DNA of 64,000 nt, taken from assembly GCF_900103285.1 (NCBI RefSeq), contig NZ_FNGS01000001.1:675515-739514 (forward strand), read 5' to 3'. Source of the stretch: Siphonobacter aquaeclarae (GTDB lineage: Bacteria; Bacteroidota; Bacteroidia; Cytophagales; Spirosomataceae). The notes beneath the pieces are model-generated. The model did not search any database. It saw only the letters and a list, made by a program, of their open reading frames with translations, and was not told the origin of the DNA. Made by a program: the position numbers and the translations under genes. Positions 25,499 through 35,296 of this stretch are shown in pieces; position 1 is the stretch's first letter; every line of letters begins with the position of its first letter.

Positions 25499-27061
25499 CT
25501 ACCAGCCGTCGTTCTGCTTCAGGTTCGGATTGGCATCCAGCTGAGACTGAGGAATCGGATAGAGCTCGAAGCGGGGATTGTAAGGCGTAAGTTCAGCGCC
25601 GATGATCATTTCGGGCGTCATCGCAGCTACTTCGTCCTTCAGCGTTCCCCAGCGGCGGATATCGTATACGGTATTGAATTCGCCCGTCAGTTCCAGCCGC
25701 CGCTCCAGCCGGAGGGCAGTCCGCAGATTGGCCGAAGCGGTCAGTTTCGTGGCATGGGCCCGCTCCCGGACCCGGTTGATCAGCGGCAGCGCCTGCGCCG
25801 GTTTTCCGGTTTCGATGAGCGCTTCCGCCAGCAAAAGGAGTATGTCGGAATACCGCAATTCGATCAGATCGTTTCCATACCCGTGCGGCGGCGCGCCGGC
25901 GGGTCGCTCGGCCCTGTCCATCTTCGCATAGGCGAGGCCGCAGGCGAAATTCGGCTGGAAAAAGATGTCACCGGTGCGCTTCACCCGGTAATGCCACGTT
26001 TCAGGGTCGTAGATGATGCTGTCTCCGGGCGTTGCGCCGCCGTTTTCAACGCCTTTGAAGACATATTTCGCCACAACGGTCATGTCCCGCCGGGTATCCG
26101 TCTTCCCAAATAATTGGTAGAATGCCCAGGTCAATCCGTAGCCGGTCTGTTCATCTCCGTTCGTCAATCCCCTCGGAAACAGGAAGAAGGGGAAGATGGT
26201 CCCGTTGGGATTGGCCGAGTCCGTGAAGTAGGAAAACGACAGCAGCAGCTCTTTGTTCCGCTCATTTTTAAGGGAAAAGACATCGGCAAATTCCGGAACG
26301 AGGCCGATGTTATAGCGCGCTTCCGCTTCGGTGAGTTCGGTCAGTTTGTCAATCGCCTTTTGGTAGTATTCGGCTTTGGAAAGTGGTTTCCCGGCCATGT
26401 AGACGTATACTTTGCCGAGTAATCCTTTGGCGGTCGCGGCAGTAACGCGACCGGCATTGGCGACATCCCACTGATCCGGCAGTTGTTTTTCGGCAAAAGT
26501 CAGGTCTTCGATGATCAGGGCGTAAACCTCTTCGAGCGTCGCTCTCGGCGCATAAATAAGATCTTGGTCCTCAAGGGATTTGATTTCGCGGTCGATCAGC
26601 GGCACTCCTCCGAAATCCCGCGCCAGGTTGAAATAGGCATACGCGCGCAGCAGGCGGGCTTCGGCGATGTACTTGTTGGCGGTGGTGTCGGCGGAGACGG
26701 CCTTTCTGGCATTGTCGATAACCGTATTCGCCCGAAAAACAACCTTGTACATCCGCGACCAGACGAGGTCAAAGGCGCCGGCAGTAGGCAGGTGCCCGAA
26801 GCGGTAATAGGGATTGGCGCTCGCGCCGAGTATTCCGCCGGTGGCGTACCGATGCCCCGACTCGCTGAGTATGAAGCGGTTCCAGACGTCGTTGTAGTCG
26901 AGCGATGTCCAGATATGGTACACTCCGAGGGTCGCTTTTTTGAGGCCGTCTTCGTCCTGAAAAACCTGTTCGCCCGAACGGGACGAAAACGGCTTTTCTT
27001 CGAGGTTATCCCGGCAGGCCGTGAGCGCGACGGCCAGGAGCAGCAAATAGGCAAGTTTCAT
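25499..27061 (-). CDS. SusD/RagB-family nutrient-binding lipoprotein
   Basis: Classical SusD partner of the SusC protein encoded 5 bases upstream. The lipoprotein signal MKLAYLLLLAVALTAC places the lipid Cys at 16. The family pattern follows: LEEKPFSSRSGEQVF, a long TPR-like helical core (YIAEARLLRAYAYFNLARDF, about 145-165) and the C-terminal SusD domain with LRYSDILLLLAEALIETG and LRLERRLELTGEFNTVYDIRRW. Length (520) is normal. The glycan or other ligand is unknown; no glycoside hydrolase is in the same unit. Confidence 0.95.
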   Translation of the reverse strand: MKLAYLLLLAVALTACRDNLEEKPFSSRSGEQVFQDEDGLKKATLGVYHIWTSLDYNDVWNRFILSESGHRYATGGILGASANPYYRFGHLPTAGAFDLVWSRMYKVVFRANTVIDNARKAVSADTTANKYIAEARLLRAYAYFNLARDFGGVPLIDREIKSLEDQDLIYAPRATLEEVYALIIEDLTFAEKQLPDQWDVANAGRVTAATAKGLLGKVYVYMAGKPLSKAEYYQKAIDKLTELTEAEARYNIGLVPEFADVFSLKNERNKELLLSFSYFTDSANPNGTIFPFFLFPRGLTNGDEQTGYGLTWAFYQLFGKTDTRRDMTVVAKYVFKGVENGGATPGDSIIYDPETWHYRVKRTGDIFFQPNFACGLAYAKMDRAERPAGAPPHGYGNDLIELRYSDILLLLAEALIETGKPAQALPLINRVRERAHATKLTASANLRTALRLERRLELTGEFNTVYDIRRWGTLKDEVAAMTPEMIIGAELTPYNPRFELYPIPQSQLDANPNLKQNDGW

Positions 27062-27066
27062 GACGG

Positions 27067-30000
27067 TCAGAAGTTACAGGAGAACCCGATGGTGAAGGAT
27101 TTTTGAGCCGGATAGGCGCCGTAGTCGATTCCCTGTTGCAGGAGGGATTGGTTGTAGGAGCTGACTTCCGGGTCAAATCCGGTGTAGTTTGTCAGCGTAA
27201 ACAGGTTGGTACCGGTCAGGAAGAGGCGCGGGTTTTTGACCGGCCCCAGCTTCGGCAGCTGATAGGCCAGCGTCAGCATTTTCAGGCGGACAAACGTGCC
27301 GTCTTCCAGAATAACGGAATTGATATCTCCCGTCGGAATACCGATCTGGGTTCCCGGAAAACGGGGATCGTTGTGCGGCCGGGAGGCCGTCCACCGCTTG
27401 CGGTACCACTCTTCCGTTTGGTTGAACGACACGCCGGCATAGTCCACGAGCCCGTCCGTCAGGTAAAACCGCGTCAGGTTCAGGACGTCGTTCCCGACCG
27501 ATCCGGTAATGAAAGCGCTGACGGTGAAGCGTTTCCACGTAAAATCATTGGTCCACCCGAACACAAAATCAGGTGTAGATTTTCCGAGTACCTGGCGGTC
27601 GTCGGCATTGATCTGGCCGTCCCCGTTTTTATCCTCATACTTCCAGGCGCCGGGAATCTGCTCAGCTACACCAGGTGACGGGTACAGCGGCTTTCCTTCG
27701 GCATCGAAGTCCTTCGTCTGCGCCAGCCCGATGATTTTATAGCCGAAAAACTGACCTACTTCCTCACCCGGTACCAGGATACCGGAGGTACCGCCGAGGA
27801 GATTACCGGAAATGTTGATATAGTCGGGAGTCTTGCGGTCTCCCAGATCGCGGAGAATATTGACGTTCCGGGAAACCGACAGCCGGGAAGAAAAAGTGAG
27901 GTCTTTTTTCCGGAGAACGTTGAATTGAACGCTCAGCTCCAGGCCCCGGTTCTCCATCGTCCCGTAGTTATCCAGAATACTGCTTACCCCTGATTGTGAG
28001 GGCAATATTCGTTGCTGCAGTAGGCCGGACGTCAGTTTGCGGTAATAATCAAAGCTCACGACAAGCTTGTCGTTGGCAAGGTTGAAATCGACCCCGGCAT
28101 TGAACTGACTCGTCCGTTCCCAGGAGAGATTCGGATTACCTAAAGTGGTCGGGTACAGGCTTGTAACCGGCTTACCGTCCGTTCCCAACTGGTAAAACCC
28201 GTTCCAGAATTGCGACAGCGACGCATACGGATTGATGGCCTGACTACCCGTTTCCCCGTACGAAGCCCGGAGCTTGAGATTGGACAGGAATTTCACCTTT
28301 TTCATGAACTCCTCCGCATCCACGTTCCAGGCAACCCCTACTGCCGGAAACAGGGCATACTTTTTGTTGGCGGCGAAGGGAGACGCGCCATCCAGCCGCA
28401 GCGACGTATTCAGGACATAGCGGCCTTTAAAGGTGTAGTTGAGGCGGGCAAAGGCCGACTGGATCGTCCGGCTTTCCTTGTAAGAGCCAATACTCTGAAT
28501 ATGAGCGCTTCCGATGTTATCGACGCCAAACGCCGGCACGTCGTATCCGGATGAGATCGTGGTCAGCTGCTCCAGCGTCTGGCTGTTGTACTCCCCGCCA
28601 AGCGTCGCATTCAGGTAGTGATTTTTCTGAAAGGTATGCTCGTAGAGAAAATAGGCATTGGCGTTGTAGCTGTAGGTATTGGCGACGGCGCTGCTTCCGC
28701 TGCCATTTGGCCCGAGGCCTTCAGCAGTAACAGGCGGCATGAATACCTGGCGGCGCGTGAGGTTCTGGTTGGTTCCGCCGGAAACCACCAGCTGCAGGCC
28801 TTTGACCAGCCGGAACCAGTTTTCGATGTTCAGAATGGAGTAGTCATTTTTGGACAAGTCTGTCTTCGACGTCAACTCCAGGTACGGATTGGAAAAGTAG
28901 TAGCCTGAATAGCCGGGAATGCCGAGGCTGTTGTATCCGGCGTAGTCCTTCGCGACGGTCGGCACAGCCCGCAGGCCATCCATAAGCCCACCCGACGACG
29001 GCCAGGCTTTCGACGTGGTAATCGCCCGGTTGGATTGCTGCCGGGTGAAGGAAAGCTGCGCCTTAACGGTATACCAGTCGTTGACATCGCTGTTGAAATT
29101 AGCCCGCAGGCTTCCGCGGTTATTGTCTGACCGGATGATGGTCCCCCGCTCATGGAGGTAGTTTCCAGAGAGGTAGTACGACGACTTCGGACTTCCGCCC
29201 GACACCCCGAACGTCAGGTCCTGCCGGAAACTCGGCTGGGTAATCGCCTTAACCCAGTCGGTACTGGTCGTCGGCGGGGTCTCAAAAGGCGGTTTCCGGT
29301 TGGTAAGGCGGTAGTTTTCGTTGATGATTTCGGCATACTGAGGGCCGTTCATCATTTTGATTGGATTGGAAATCTGCCCGAAAGACGTCCGGTTGACAAG
29401 CTCCACGCGCCCCTCCCCGCGCTTGCCCGATTTGGTAGTAATCAGCACGACGCCGTTGGCTCCGCGGGAGCCGTAGATAGCCGTAGCCGAGGCATCCTTC
29501 AGGACTTCCATGCTTTCAATATCGTTCGGATTAATGCCGTAAAGGCCGTTCTGGGAATAGGCGCCGGTGAAGTTGGCGGCGGCCTCCCGGTACGGCGGCA
29601 TGGGAAATCCGTCGATGACATACAGCGGTTCATTATTGCCGCTCAGGGAGTTATTCCCACGGATCCGGACCACGGCTGCCGCTCCCGGCTCGCCGGAAGT
29701 CTCGACCACCTGTACGCCGGTAGTCCGGCCCTGCAGGGCCTGGTCGACGGTATTGATCACCGCCGTTTTGATCTCGCTCGCCGCCACGCGGGAGGTGGCG
29801 CTTGCCAGGTCTTTCCGGCTTTGGGTACCATATCCGACCACTACGACCTCGTTAAGCACCTTCACATCGGGCTCAAGCGTAACGGTCAGATTGCGCATAT
29901 TCCCGACCAGCTGTTCTTTGGGCTTGTATCCAGTAAAACTGAACGTAAGGAGAGAGCGGTTGTCGGGTACCCGGACACGGAAGGCGCCGTCGGGCGTCGT

Positions 30001-30462
30001 CACGGTCACTGTTTGCGTATTCTTAACGGTAACGGCGACGCCGGGAAGACCGGAGCCCTTTTCATCGAGTACCCTGCCCTGAACAAGCTGACCGGTGCCC
30101 GGAACAGAGTCGTGGCGGGCGGGCGGTTGCTGCGCCGGCAGGCGGATGGAGTCCTCTTTCGGAAGCCAGTTGCCGGTCTGGGATTTCCGGGCAGAGTCGG
30201 GTCGGGCCGGTTGCGGGAGGGAGTCTTTCCTGACTACCCGGGCGGAATCGCGTTTCGGAAGCGAGTCGGGCCGGATTGGTTTGCGAAGTGAATCAGGCAT
30301 GGTATCCCGCCGTATCACGCGGACGGAGTCCGGACGGGGTAACGTGTCGGGTTGGGTTTGCTGGGCGCTTCCCTCTTCTCCAAAGGGCAGAAGAAGGACA
30401 AGCAGGAGCAGTTTCCGGAAGAAAGGCGGCTCGTCAGCCCCTTCAAGTAAGGTTCTCATCAT
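27067..30462 (-). CDS. SusC/RagA-type outer membrane transporter with repetitive Pro/Asp/Ser/Arg linker, no STN domain
   Basis: TonB-dependent outer membrane transporter (1131 residues) paired with the downstream SusD. From the preferred start at 30462 a signal peptide (RKLLLLVLLLPFGEEGSAQ) is followed by about 90 residues of imperfect RPDSxRxxRRDS-like repeats rich in Pro, Asp, Ser and Arg. Then come the carboxypeptidase-regulatory-like domain (QGRVLDEKGSGLPGVAV), the TonB-box/plug start (LNEVVVVGYGTQSRKDLASA), plug and barrel, ending in SFTIGFSCNF. There is no STN domain, so unlike the other two SusC proteins here it is not expected to signal to a FecR anti-sigma factor. The linker sits where STN normally does. 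Confidence 0.94.
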   Translation of the reverse strand: MMRTLLEGADEPPFFRKLLLLVLLLPFGEEGSAQQTQPDTLPRPDSVRVIRRDTMPDSLRKPIRPDSLPKRDSARVVRKDSLPQPARPDSARKSQTGNWLPKEDSIRLPAQQPPARHDSVPGTGQLVQGRVLDEKGSGLPGVAVTVKNTQTVTVTTPDGAFRVRVPDNRSLLTFSFTGYKPKEQLVGNMRNLTVTLEPDVKVLNEVVVVGYGTQSRKDLASATSRVAASEIKTAVINTVDQALQGRTTGVQVVETSGEPGAAAVVRIRGNNSLSGNNEPLYVIDGFPMPPYREAAANFTGAYSQNGLYGINPNDIESMEVLKDASATAIYGSRGANGVVLITTKSGKRGEGRVELVNRTSFGQISNPIKMMNGPQYAEIINENYRLTNRKPPFETPPTTSTDWVKAITQPSFRQDLTFGVSGGSPKSSYYLSGNYLHERGTIIRSDNNRGSLRANFNSDVNDWYTVKAQLSFTRQQSNRAITTSKAWPSSGGLMDGLRAVPTVAKDYAGYNSLGIPGYSGYYFSNPYLELTSKTDLSKNDYSILNIENWFRLVKGLQLVVSGGTNQNLTRRQVFMPPVTAEGLGPNGSGSSAVANTYSYNANAYFLYEHTFQKNHYLNATLGGEYNSQTLEQLTTISSGYDVPAFGVDNIGSAHIQSIGSYKESRTIQSAFARLNYTFKGRYVLNTSLRLDGASPFAANKKYALFPAVGVAWNVDAEEFMKKVKFLSNLKLRASYGETGSQAINPYASLSQFWNGFYQLGTDGKPVTSLYPTTLGNPNLSWERTSQFNAGVDFNLANDKLVVSFDYYRKLTSGLLQQRILPSQSGVSSILDNYGTMENRGLELSVQFNVLRKKDLTFSSRLSVSRNVNILRDLGDRKTPDYINISGNLLGGTSGILVPGEEVGQFFGYKIIGLAQTKDFDAEGKPLYPSPGVAEQIPGAWKYEDKNGDGQINADDRQVLGKSTPDFVFGWTNDFTWKRFTVSAFITGSVGNDVLNLTRFYLTDGLVDYAGVSFNQTEEWYRKRWTASRPHNDPRFPGTQIGIPTGDINSVILEDGTFVRLKMLTLAYQLPKLGPVKNPRLFLTGTNLFTLTNYTGFDPEVSSYNQSLLQQGIDYGAYPAQKSFTIGFSCNF

Positions 30463-30599
30463 GGTCGAAACACTGGGTTGAACAATTCGGCGGGTCCTGT
30501 GAAAGGACAAAATCGGGTGGGCAGGCCGCAAGGACCGGGGAAGGACAACCACCTTCCGGCGGGTTGCTGCCGGAGGGGACTGGCGGGTTGGCCTACTAA

Positions 30600-32072
30600 T
30601 GGCGGGCCAGGGGTCGAAACAGGGCGTCTTTTAGAGAAAACTGGGGACAAATCGGAAATCGGTTACTCAGACGTGCAGGATTTTCACCGGAATGCAATGT
30701 TGGGGCAAGGCGGTTCCGTTTGCGAACTATTTGTCAACATGTACCGAAAAATACTTACCTGGAAAGTGTATTTGGAAAGACGGCGGTACCAATACCTTCC
30801 GGAAAAACCACGATCGTTGACAACTATGGGGATGGGATTTCGCTGGAAGACCGCATTTCAAATGTCACCGTTTCCAACAATGTACTGATTCTCAGTGGAA
30901 ATGAACTCGGTCGGTGTGGCATTGCGGTAGACTACTCCAGCCGGAATATTTCTGTCGATAATAACACCATTTACGGTTATGACCGATCGATCCATATTGA
31001 AACCAGCACTTCCGTAACTGTTCGGGGCAATAAAACATATAAATCAGCCTGCGGACTTTACATTGCCCTGAGCAAGAACATCATCGCTTCCGACAATTTT
31101 ATCGACGGAAAATCACCCCTTAATTCTCCTAAAATCTCAGAGCCGGGCTTATTGTACGTTTATAAGAGTGACAGCGTCCGGATTGCGGGAAATTTCATAC
31201 AGAACTGGACCAACCTGGCGACCAGGACATTTGCCGCAAAAGTCTGGGGAAGTAATGTGACATTTGAGAGTAATGTCATCGAACATGGTCCGGTTTTCGG
31301 ATATGGAGGTACTAACAATCGAAATCGTTTTGTCGGAAACCTGTTCAACGACGCTGATCTGGACATTTCCTATACGAAGGACGCAAGCGTCGAACGGAAC
31401 CGGTTCTATACGGCAAAGCTCATCACCAGCTACACGGAGAATACGACGGTTACCGGAAACGACTTCGTCCCGCATCCCGATTCAACCTATGCAGATAAAG
31501 TAATTGTGTACGGGTCAAAGGGACTTATTTTCTCAGGTAACCGGATTGCGTCCGTGCAGGATTACCTGGTAGATGATTATCAGAATACCTCCTATACCTT
31601 TGGGCATAATATGCTTTTCCGGAAAAAGAGTACAGATGGTTCCCGGATTTTCCGCTATGGTAACTCGTCACGTAATCCGCTGATGTTCACCGCCTACCCT
31701 GATTTGCTCAAAGATGAAGTAACCGGATCGACCCGTCCGCTTGGAACCTTTGTCGATTCGGATACCACTGTTTCACGGCAGTTTGCGACGAAATCGATTA
31801 CAAAACGTGCCGTTGTTTCAGCTACTACTGCTGCTACGGTTGACGTCGTCATTTCCCTCGGCACGACATTCCCCGTCGTACATTCCATACTTCCAACGTG
31901 GACGCCGGCTTCACAGAGCCTGAACACGACAGAAGTAGTACCTCAGGTAGTCGGAACCCATGTAGACGCCTCCGGAAGGGTATACGAGGTGAAAGTACGT
32001 CTTACCCGCAGCACCGGTACCGGCACCACCACAAACGGAACGGTTTCCATTACCGTGACAGGAACCGAATAG
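30600..32072 (+). pseudogene. 5'-truncated right-handed beta-helix gene
   Basis: Encodes about 450 residues of parallel beta-helix repeats (ISNVTVSNNVLILSGN, SRNISVDNNTIYGYDRSIHI, TSVTVRGNKTYKSACGLYI, DSVRIAGNFIQNW) and a C-terminal beta region. It lacks a signal peptide and the usual N-terminal pectate-lyase-3 start seen in the next gene. The frame is open from 30600, but the first usable codon is a TTG at 30720 and no ATG occurs in frame for roughly the first 300 codons. Coherent beta-helix sequence begins only near 30735. The most likely reading is that the 5' part was lost against the divergent SusC gene. The DNA is visibly more AT-rich than its neighbours, a sign of different origin. The stop lies 10 bases before the next gene, with which it may be cotranscribed. 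An intact protein with an unusual start is possible but less likely. Confidence 0.65.
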
Positions 32073-32082
32073 ACCTCCAGAC

Positions 32083-33138
32083 GTGAACCAGCTACCTCTG
32101 ATCAGTCTTTTATTGTCGCTCTCGGCGGCGCCGGTGGAAAAAACAGCCACCGGCGCTGCCGCGTGCACATATGAAATGGGAGCTGGCGGGGAAACGACAG
32201 ATAATCAACGCATTGTCACCGAGTTCGGTGCTATACCCAACGATCTCCTCGACGATACCGACGCTATCAACCGGGCCATTGCGGCGATGCCGCACGGCGG
32301 GGTACTGCTGTTTCCGGCGGGGGAATACCGCATTTCGTCGCTGACGCTGCCGGGCGGATTGATTTTCCGGGGAGAAGGGCCGAATCAGATCAGTCGACAG
32401 ACGGCGGGTATCCGTAAGGGAACCGTACTCATTGCCGCTCCGGGTACGGCGGGCACTGCGATCCATATTCCTTCTTCGGAAAAATCGGGCGGCCTGGAGG
32501 AGCTTTCGCTCTATCTCGATGCGGCGGCTGAAACCGGAACGCTGTTGTCGGTGTCGGGCTCCGTGAAGTTGAAAAATGTGGAAGTAGCAGGTATGCTCCG
32601 CTCGCAGGCCACGGGTATCCATTTCCGGAATGCCGGAAGCTGCGAACTGGAGAATGTATCTGCCGGATTTCGTCTCCGGTTCGGGATGGTGCTGGATAAT
32701 GGCAGGAGCCTGCGCGTCACCGGCGGAAAACTCAGCGGGTGGGACATCCCCTTGCTTATCAATAGCCAGAGAAATGCGAAAGAATACTTATCTTTCGTAC
32801 AAACCGGTTTCCACCGGCCGTTCGACGCGGACGCGGAAGTAGTTGCCGCTCCGGCGGAACAGGCCCTGACAGGAATGGGAAATCAACCGGCCCATTTTCT
32901 GAAACTGATTGACATCCGGCAGGGGCAGCATATCCTCTTTCAGCAATGTCATTTCAGCGGCGAAGAACCCGATGAAGAACAGCGCCCGGAACTTCCGCCT
33001 GGCATTATTACGAATGCTATTGTCGTAAAAGAGCCTGTTCAAGACGTCGCATTCCGGCAATGTTCCTGGGAAAATGTCTATCTGAGTGATTTGTCGAAAC
33101 GGGTAGAGGCGGCTCCGGGGCCGGCGGGTTCTCATTAA
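32083..33138 (+). CDS. Secreted pectate-lyase-3-like beta-helix protein
   Basis: Predicted exported right-handed beta-helix protein of 351 residues, starting with GTG. A signal peptide (MNQLPLISLLLSLSAAP) is followed by VTEFGAIPNDLLDDTDAINR and GGVLLFPAGEYRISSLTLPG, the signature of the Pectate_lyase_3 domain found in polygalacturonases, rhamnogalacturonases and phage tailspikes. Later coils (SVKLKNVEVAGMLRSQATGI, SCELENVSAGFRLRFGM) continue the helix. I see no certain catalytic Asp cluster, so binding or lyase/hydrolase activity is open. It sits between the truncated beta-helix gene and a T9SS cargo gene, all on the same strand with short gaps. Confidence 0.72.
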   Translation: MNQLPLISLLLSLSAAPVEKTATGAAACTYEMGAGGETTDNQRIVTEFGAIPNDLLDDTDAINRAIAAMPHGGVLLFPAGEYRISSLTLPGGLIFRGEGPNQISRQTAGIRKGTVLIAAPGTAGTAIHIPSSEKSGGLEELSLYLDAAAETGTLLSVSGSVKLKNVEVAGMLRSQATGIHFRNAGSCELENVSAGFRLRFGMVLDNGRSLRVTGGKLSGWDIPLLINSQRNAKEYLSFVQTGFHRPFDADAEVVAAPAEQALTGMGNQPAHFLKLIDIRQGQHILFQQCHFSGEEPDEEQRPELPPGIITNAIVVKEPVQDVAFRQCSWENVYLSDLSKRVEAAPGPAGSH

Positions 33139-33174
33139 ATGTCAAATTTTCATTTCTTCGATTCACAACCCCTG

Positions 33175-34287
33175 ATGAAAAAACACTACTCCACCCTTCT
33201 CCTCGCCTTCTCCATAGCCACGGCTCAGGCTCAGATTGTTTACCAAAGCAGCTTTGTGAATACGAAACCCCTGAGCGATAAGGGCCAGGGAGTCGTCAAC
33301 AAGGCCAACTACAAGGCCGACGGCGGAAGCTTTCAGCACATCGGCCAGTTTACCAACCTGCAAAGCTGGGACGCCCGCTCCGGGACGGATTATTTCGGCA
33401 GCACACAAACCGGAATATCCGGCTACCAGGGCAAAGGTATTCAGGGTGCCGGTATCCCTTATTTTGGTCGTCTCCATGTGCTGAATACGGGCGCATTTCC
33501 GCTTTCCAACCGCCCGGGTGGCATCCGGATTGCAAAAGAGCTTGTCTTCGCGGAATCAGGCAACGGGGCAATCATTACCCCGGCCGGTGATACATTTCGC
33601 GGTGCAAATGCCGTTTTTCTCGATCCGGATGTAACGATTCAACACGCCGGAGACCGCAACCACATCAAGGGATTTGTCCACGCCCGGACAGAAAACCAGC
33701 CGGTTGTTCTCCCGTTGGGCGACGGGCAGCGCTACTTCCCCATTACCCTGCACTCGCCAAAAGCCGTGCTCCTGGCCCGCTACCAAAACACGGCGCCAGC
33801 GAAACTCCCGGCCGTTCCGGAAGCGGGAATCGCCGGTTTTGTTTCAGAAGGACACTGGCTTGTCACCCCCGGACAGGCACAGACAGAAATCAGCCTCCCG
33901 GTTCCGGAAGAAACTCCGGGAACGGTGTTTGTTGTCGGATTCCATCCCGAAAAACAACAATGGATGCGCCTCCAGGGATCGGACGGGCACGGCATTCTCC
34001 ACGATACCGGCATCACGGCAGTAGCCCTCGCCTATTCCGGCGACGCGGTCGGAGCGACGACCAGCTTTACCATCTGGCCGAATCCTGCCACCAACGAGAT
34101 TTTTCTGAAACTGCCTTCCGGAAAAAGCCTGACAAATGTGACCGTCCTCGATCAGCAGGCGCGTGCCGTCAAAACCTCCGGAAACAGCCTGCACATTCCG
34201 GTTGCGGAGTTGCCGGCCGGCAGCTACGTTCTAGAAGTCTCCCTGACTGACGGCAGCCGGCAAACCGGACGTTTCATTAAGAAATAG
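33175..34287 (+). CDS. Secreted protein with type IX secretion C-terminal sorting domain
   Basis: 370-residue exported protein of unknown activity. It has a signal peptide (MKKHYSTLLLAFSIATAQAQ). The C-terminal 75 residues form a type A T9SS sorting domain (TIWPNPATNEIFLKLPSG, VTVLDQQARAVK, AELPAGSYVLEVSLTDGS, GRFIKK), which directs passage across the outer membrane and surface attachment. The central part (about 20-290) has no domain I can name. The start at 33175 is preferred over the in-frame ATG at 33139, because it gives a clean signal peptide. It may be the last gene of the beta-helix cluster and is followed by a terminator. Confidence 0.82.
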   Translation: MKKHYSTLLLAFSIATAQAQIVYQSSFVNTKPLSDKGQGVVNKANYKADGGSFQHIGQFTNLQSWDARSGTDYFGSTQTGISGYQGKGIQGAGIPYFGRLHVLNTGAFPLSNRPGGIRIAKELVFAESGNGAIITPAGDTFRGANAVFLDPDVTIQHAGDRNHIKGFVHARTENQPVVLPLGDGQRYFPITLHSPKAVLLARYQNTAPAKLPAVPEAGIAGFVSEGHWLVTPGQAQTEISLPVPEETPGTVFVVGFHPEKQQWMRLQGSDGHGILHDTGITAVALAYSGDAVGATTSFTIWPNPATNEIFLKLPSGKSLTNVTVLDQQARAVKTSGNSLHIPVAELPAGSYVLEVSLTDGSRQTGRFIKK

Positions 34288-34309
34288 CATTCTCTTTCTT
34301 TTCTGATTG

Positions 34310-34341
34310 CCCCGCCGGTGCACCGGTGGGGCTTTGTTTTT
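34310..34341 (+). terminator. Rho-independent terminator after the T9SS gene
   Basis: GCCCCGCCGGTG pairs with CACCGGTGGGGC (34310-34332, one G-T mismatch in the stem) and is followed by TTTGTTTTT. It lies about 20 bases after the stop codon. Confidence 0.85.
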
Positions 34342-34452
34342 CCAAACCATCCCGCCCTGTCATGAAACCCCTTGCCGGGAAGCATGGGTTTTTCCGGTAT
34401 TTGTCTAATTTTCAGGACCGAAGCGTCTTTTTCGGCTCTTGACCTCTGAATC

Positions 34453-35292
34453 ATGAAAGAATACTCCCGCCGGGAATGGTTGCAGACAACAGCCGCCGGC
34501 GTTTTGCTCGCAATACCCCGCCGGAGCTACCGGATCGGAGCCTGCGACTGGTCCATCGGCCAGATGGCACGACCGGCTGCTTTCGAGGTCGCCCGGGAAA
34601 TCGGCCTCGACGGCCTTCAGATCAGCTACAACACCGGCGCCGACCCGACCTATCTGTCCCGGAAAGAGATTCAGGAACAATACCGGGAAGCGTCAGCCCG
34701 TACCGGAATCCGCATGGCCAGCATCGGAATTGCCCAGCTGAATCAGGTTCCGTATAAAAGCGACCCCCGTACCGAAGAATGGGTCAGCGGCGCGATTGAC
34801 GCGGCGCAGGCCCTTGGTATCAACTGTATTCTTCTGGCGTTTTTCGACAAAGGAGAGCTGCGGAACGACCGGCCCGGACAGGACGAAGTCATCCGGCGGC
34901 TGAAACAGATCGCCCACAAAGCGGAAAAAGCCCGGGTGACGCTGGCTATTGAGTCATACCTTTCGGCGGAAGACCATCTTCGCATCATTGAAGCGGTCGG
35001 CTCGCCCGCCGTAAAAGTCTACTATGATTTCCGGAATGCAACGGACGCCGGGCAGGACATCTACCGGGAAATTCCGTTGCTCGGCAAGCGCCTCATCGCC
35101 GAAATCCACATGAAGGAAAACGGTTTTTTGCTGGAAAACGGCCCGCTGGACTGGAAGCGGATCCGGCAATCCCTCGCCGACATCGGCTACGAGGGCTGGA
35201 TGCAGATCGAAGGCGCTATTCCCAAAGGCGATGCTGTCGTCCCGGCCTATCAGAAAAATCTCCGCTACCTCCGAACCCTCTTTCCGGCCTGA
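34453..35292 (+). CDS. Secreted sugar phosphate isomerase/epimerase-like TIM barrel protein
   Basis: 279-residue protein of the AP_endonuc_2 / xylose isomerase-like TIM-barrel superfamily. The N-terminus (SRREWLQTTAAGVLLAI) has a twin-arginine-like signal, so it probably acts in the periplasm. Barrel strands and metal-ligand candidates are visible: GLDGLQISYN, MASIGIAQLNQV, ARVTLAIESYLSAEDHL (Glu), VKVYYDFRNATDAGQD (Asp), AEIHMKENG (His and Glu) and YEGWMQIEGAIP (Glu). It is the first gene of a unit with a HEAT/cytochrome dehydrogenase and a second TIM-barrel protein. Related enzymes isomerise or epimerise keto-sugars; the substrate is unknown. Confidence 0.85.
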   Translation: MKEYSRREWLQTTAAGVLLAIPRRSYRIGACDWSIGQMARPAAFEVAREIGLDGLQISYNTGADPTYLSRKEIQEQYREASARTGIRMASIGIAQLNQVPYKSDPRTEEWVSGAIDAAQALGINCILLAFFDKGELRNDRPGQDEVIRRLKQIAHKAEKARVTLAIESYLSAEDHLRIIEAVGSPAVKVYYDFRNATDAGQDIYREIPLLGKRLIAEIHMKENGFLLENGPLDWKRIRQSLADIGYEGWMQIEGAIPKGDAVVPAYQKNLRYLRTLFPA

Positions 35293-35296
35293 TTGT

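Noticed and set aside
30478-30888. Possible gene on the plus strand overlapping the start of the truncated beta-helix gene
   Set aside because: It overlaps the beta-helix frame and the divergent SusC signal region, and its translation has no domain.
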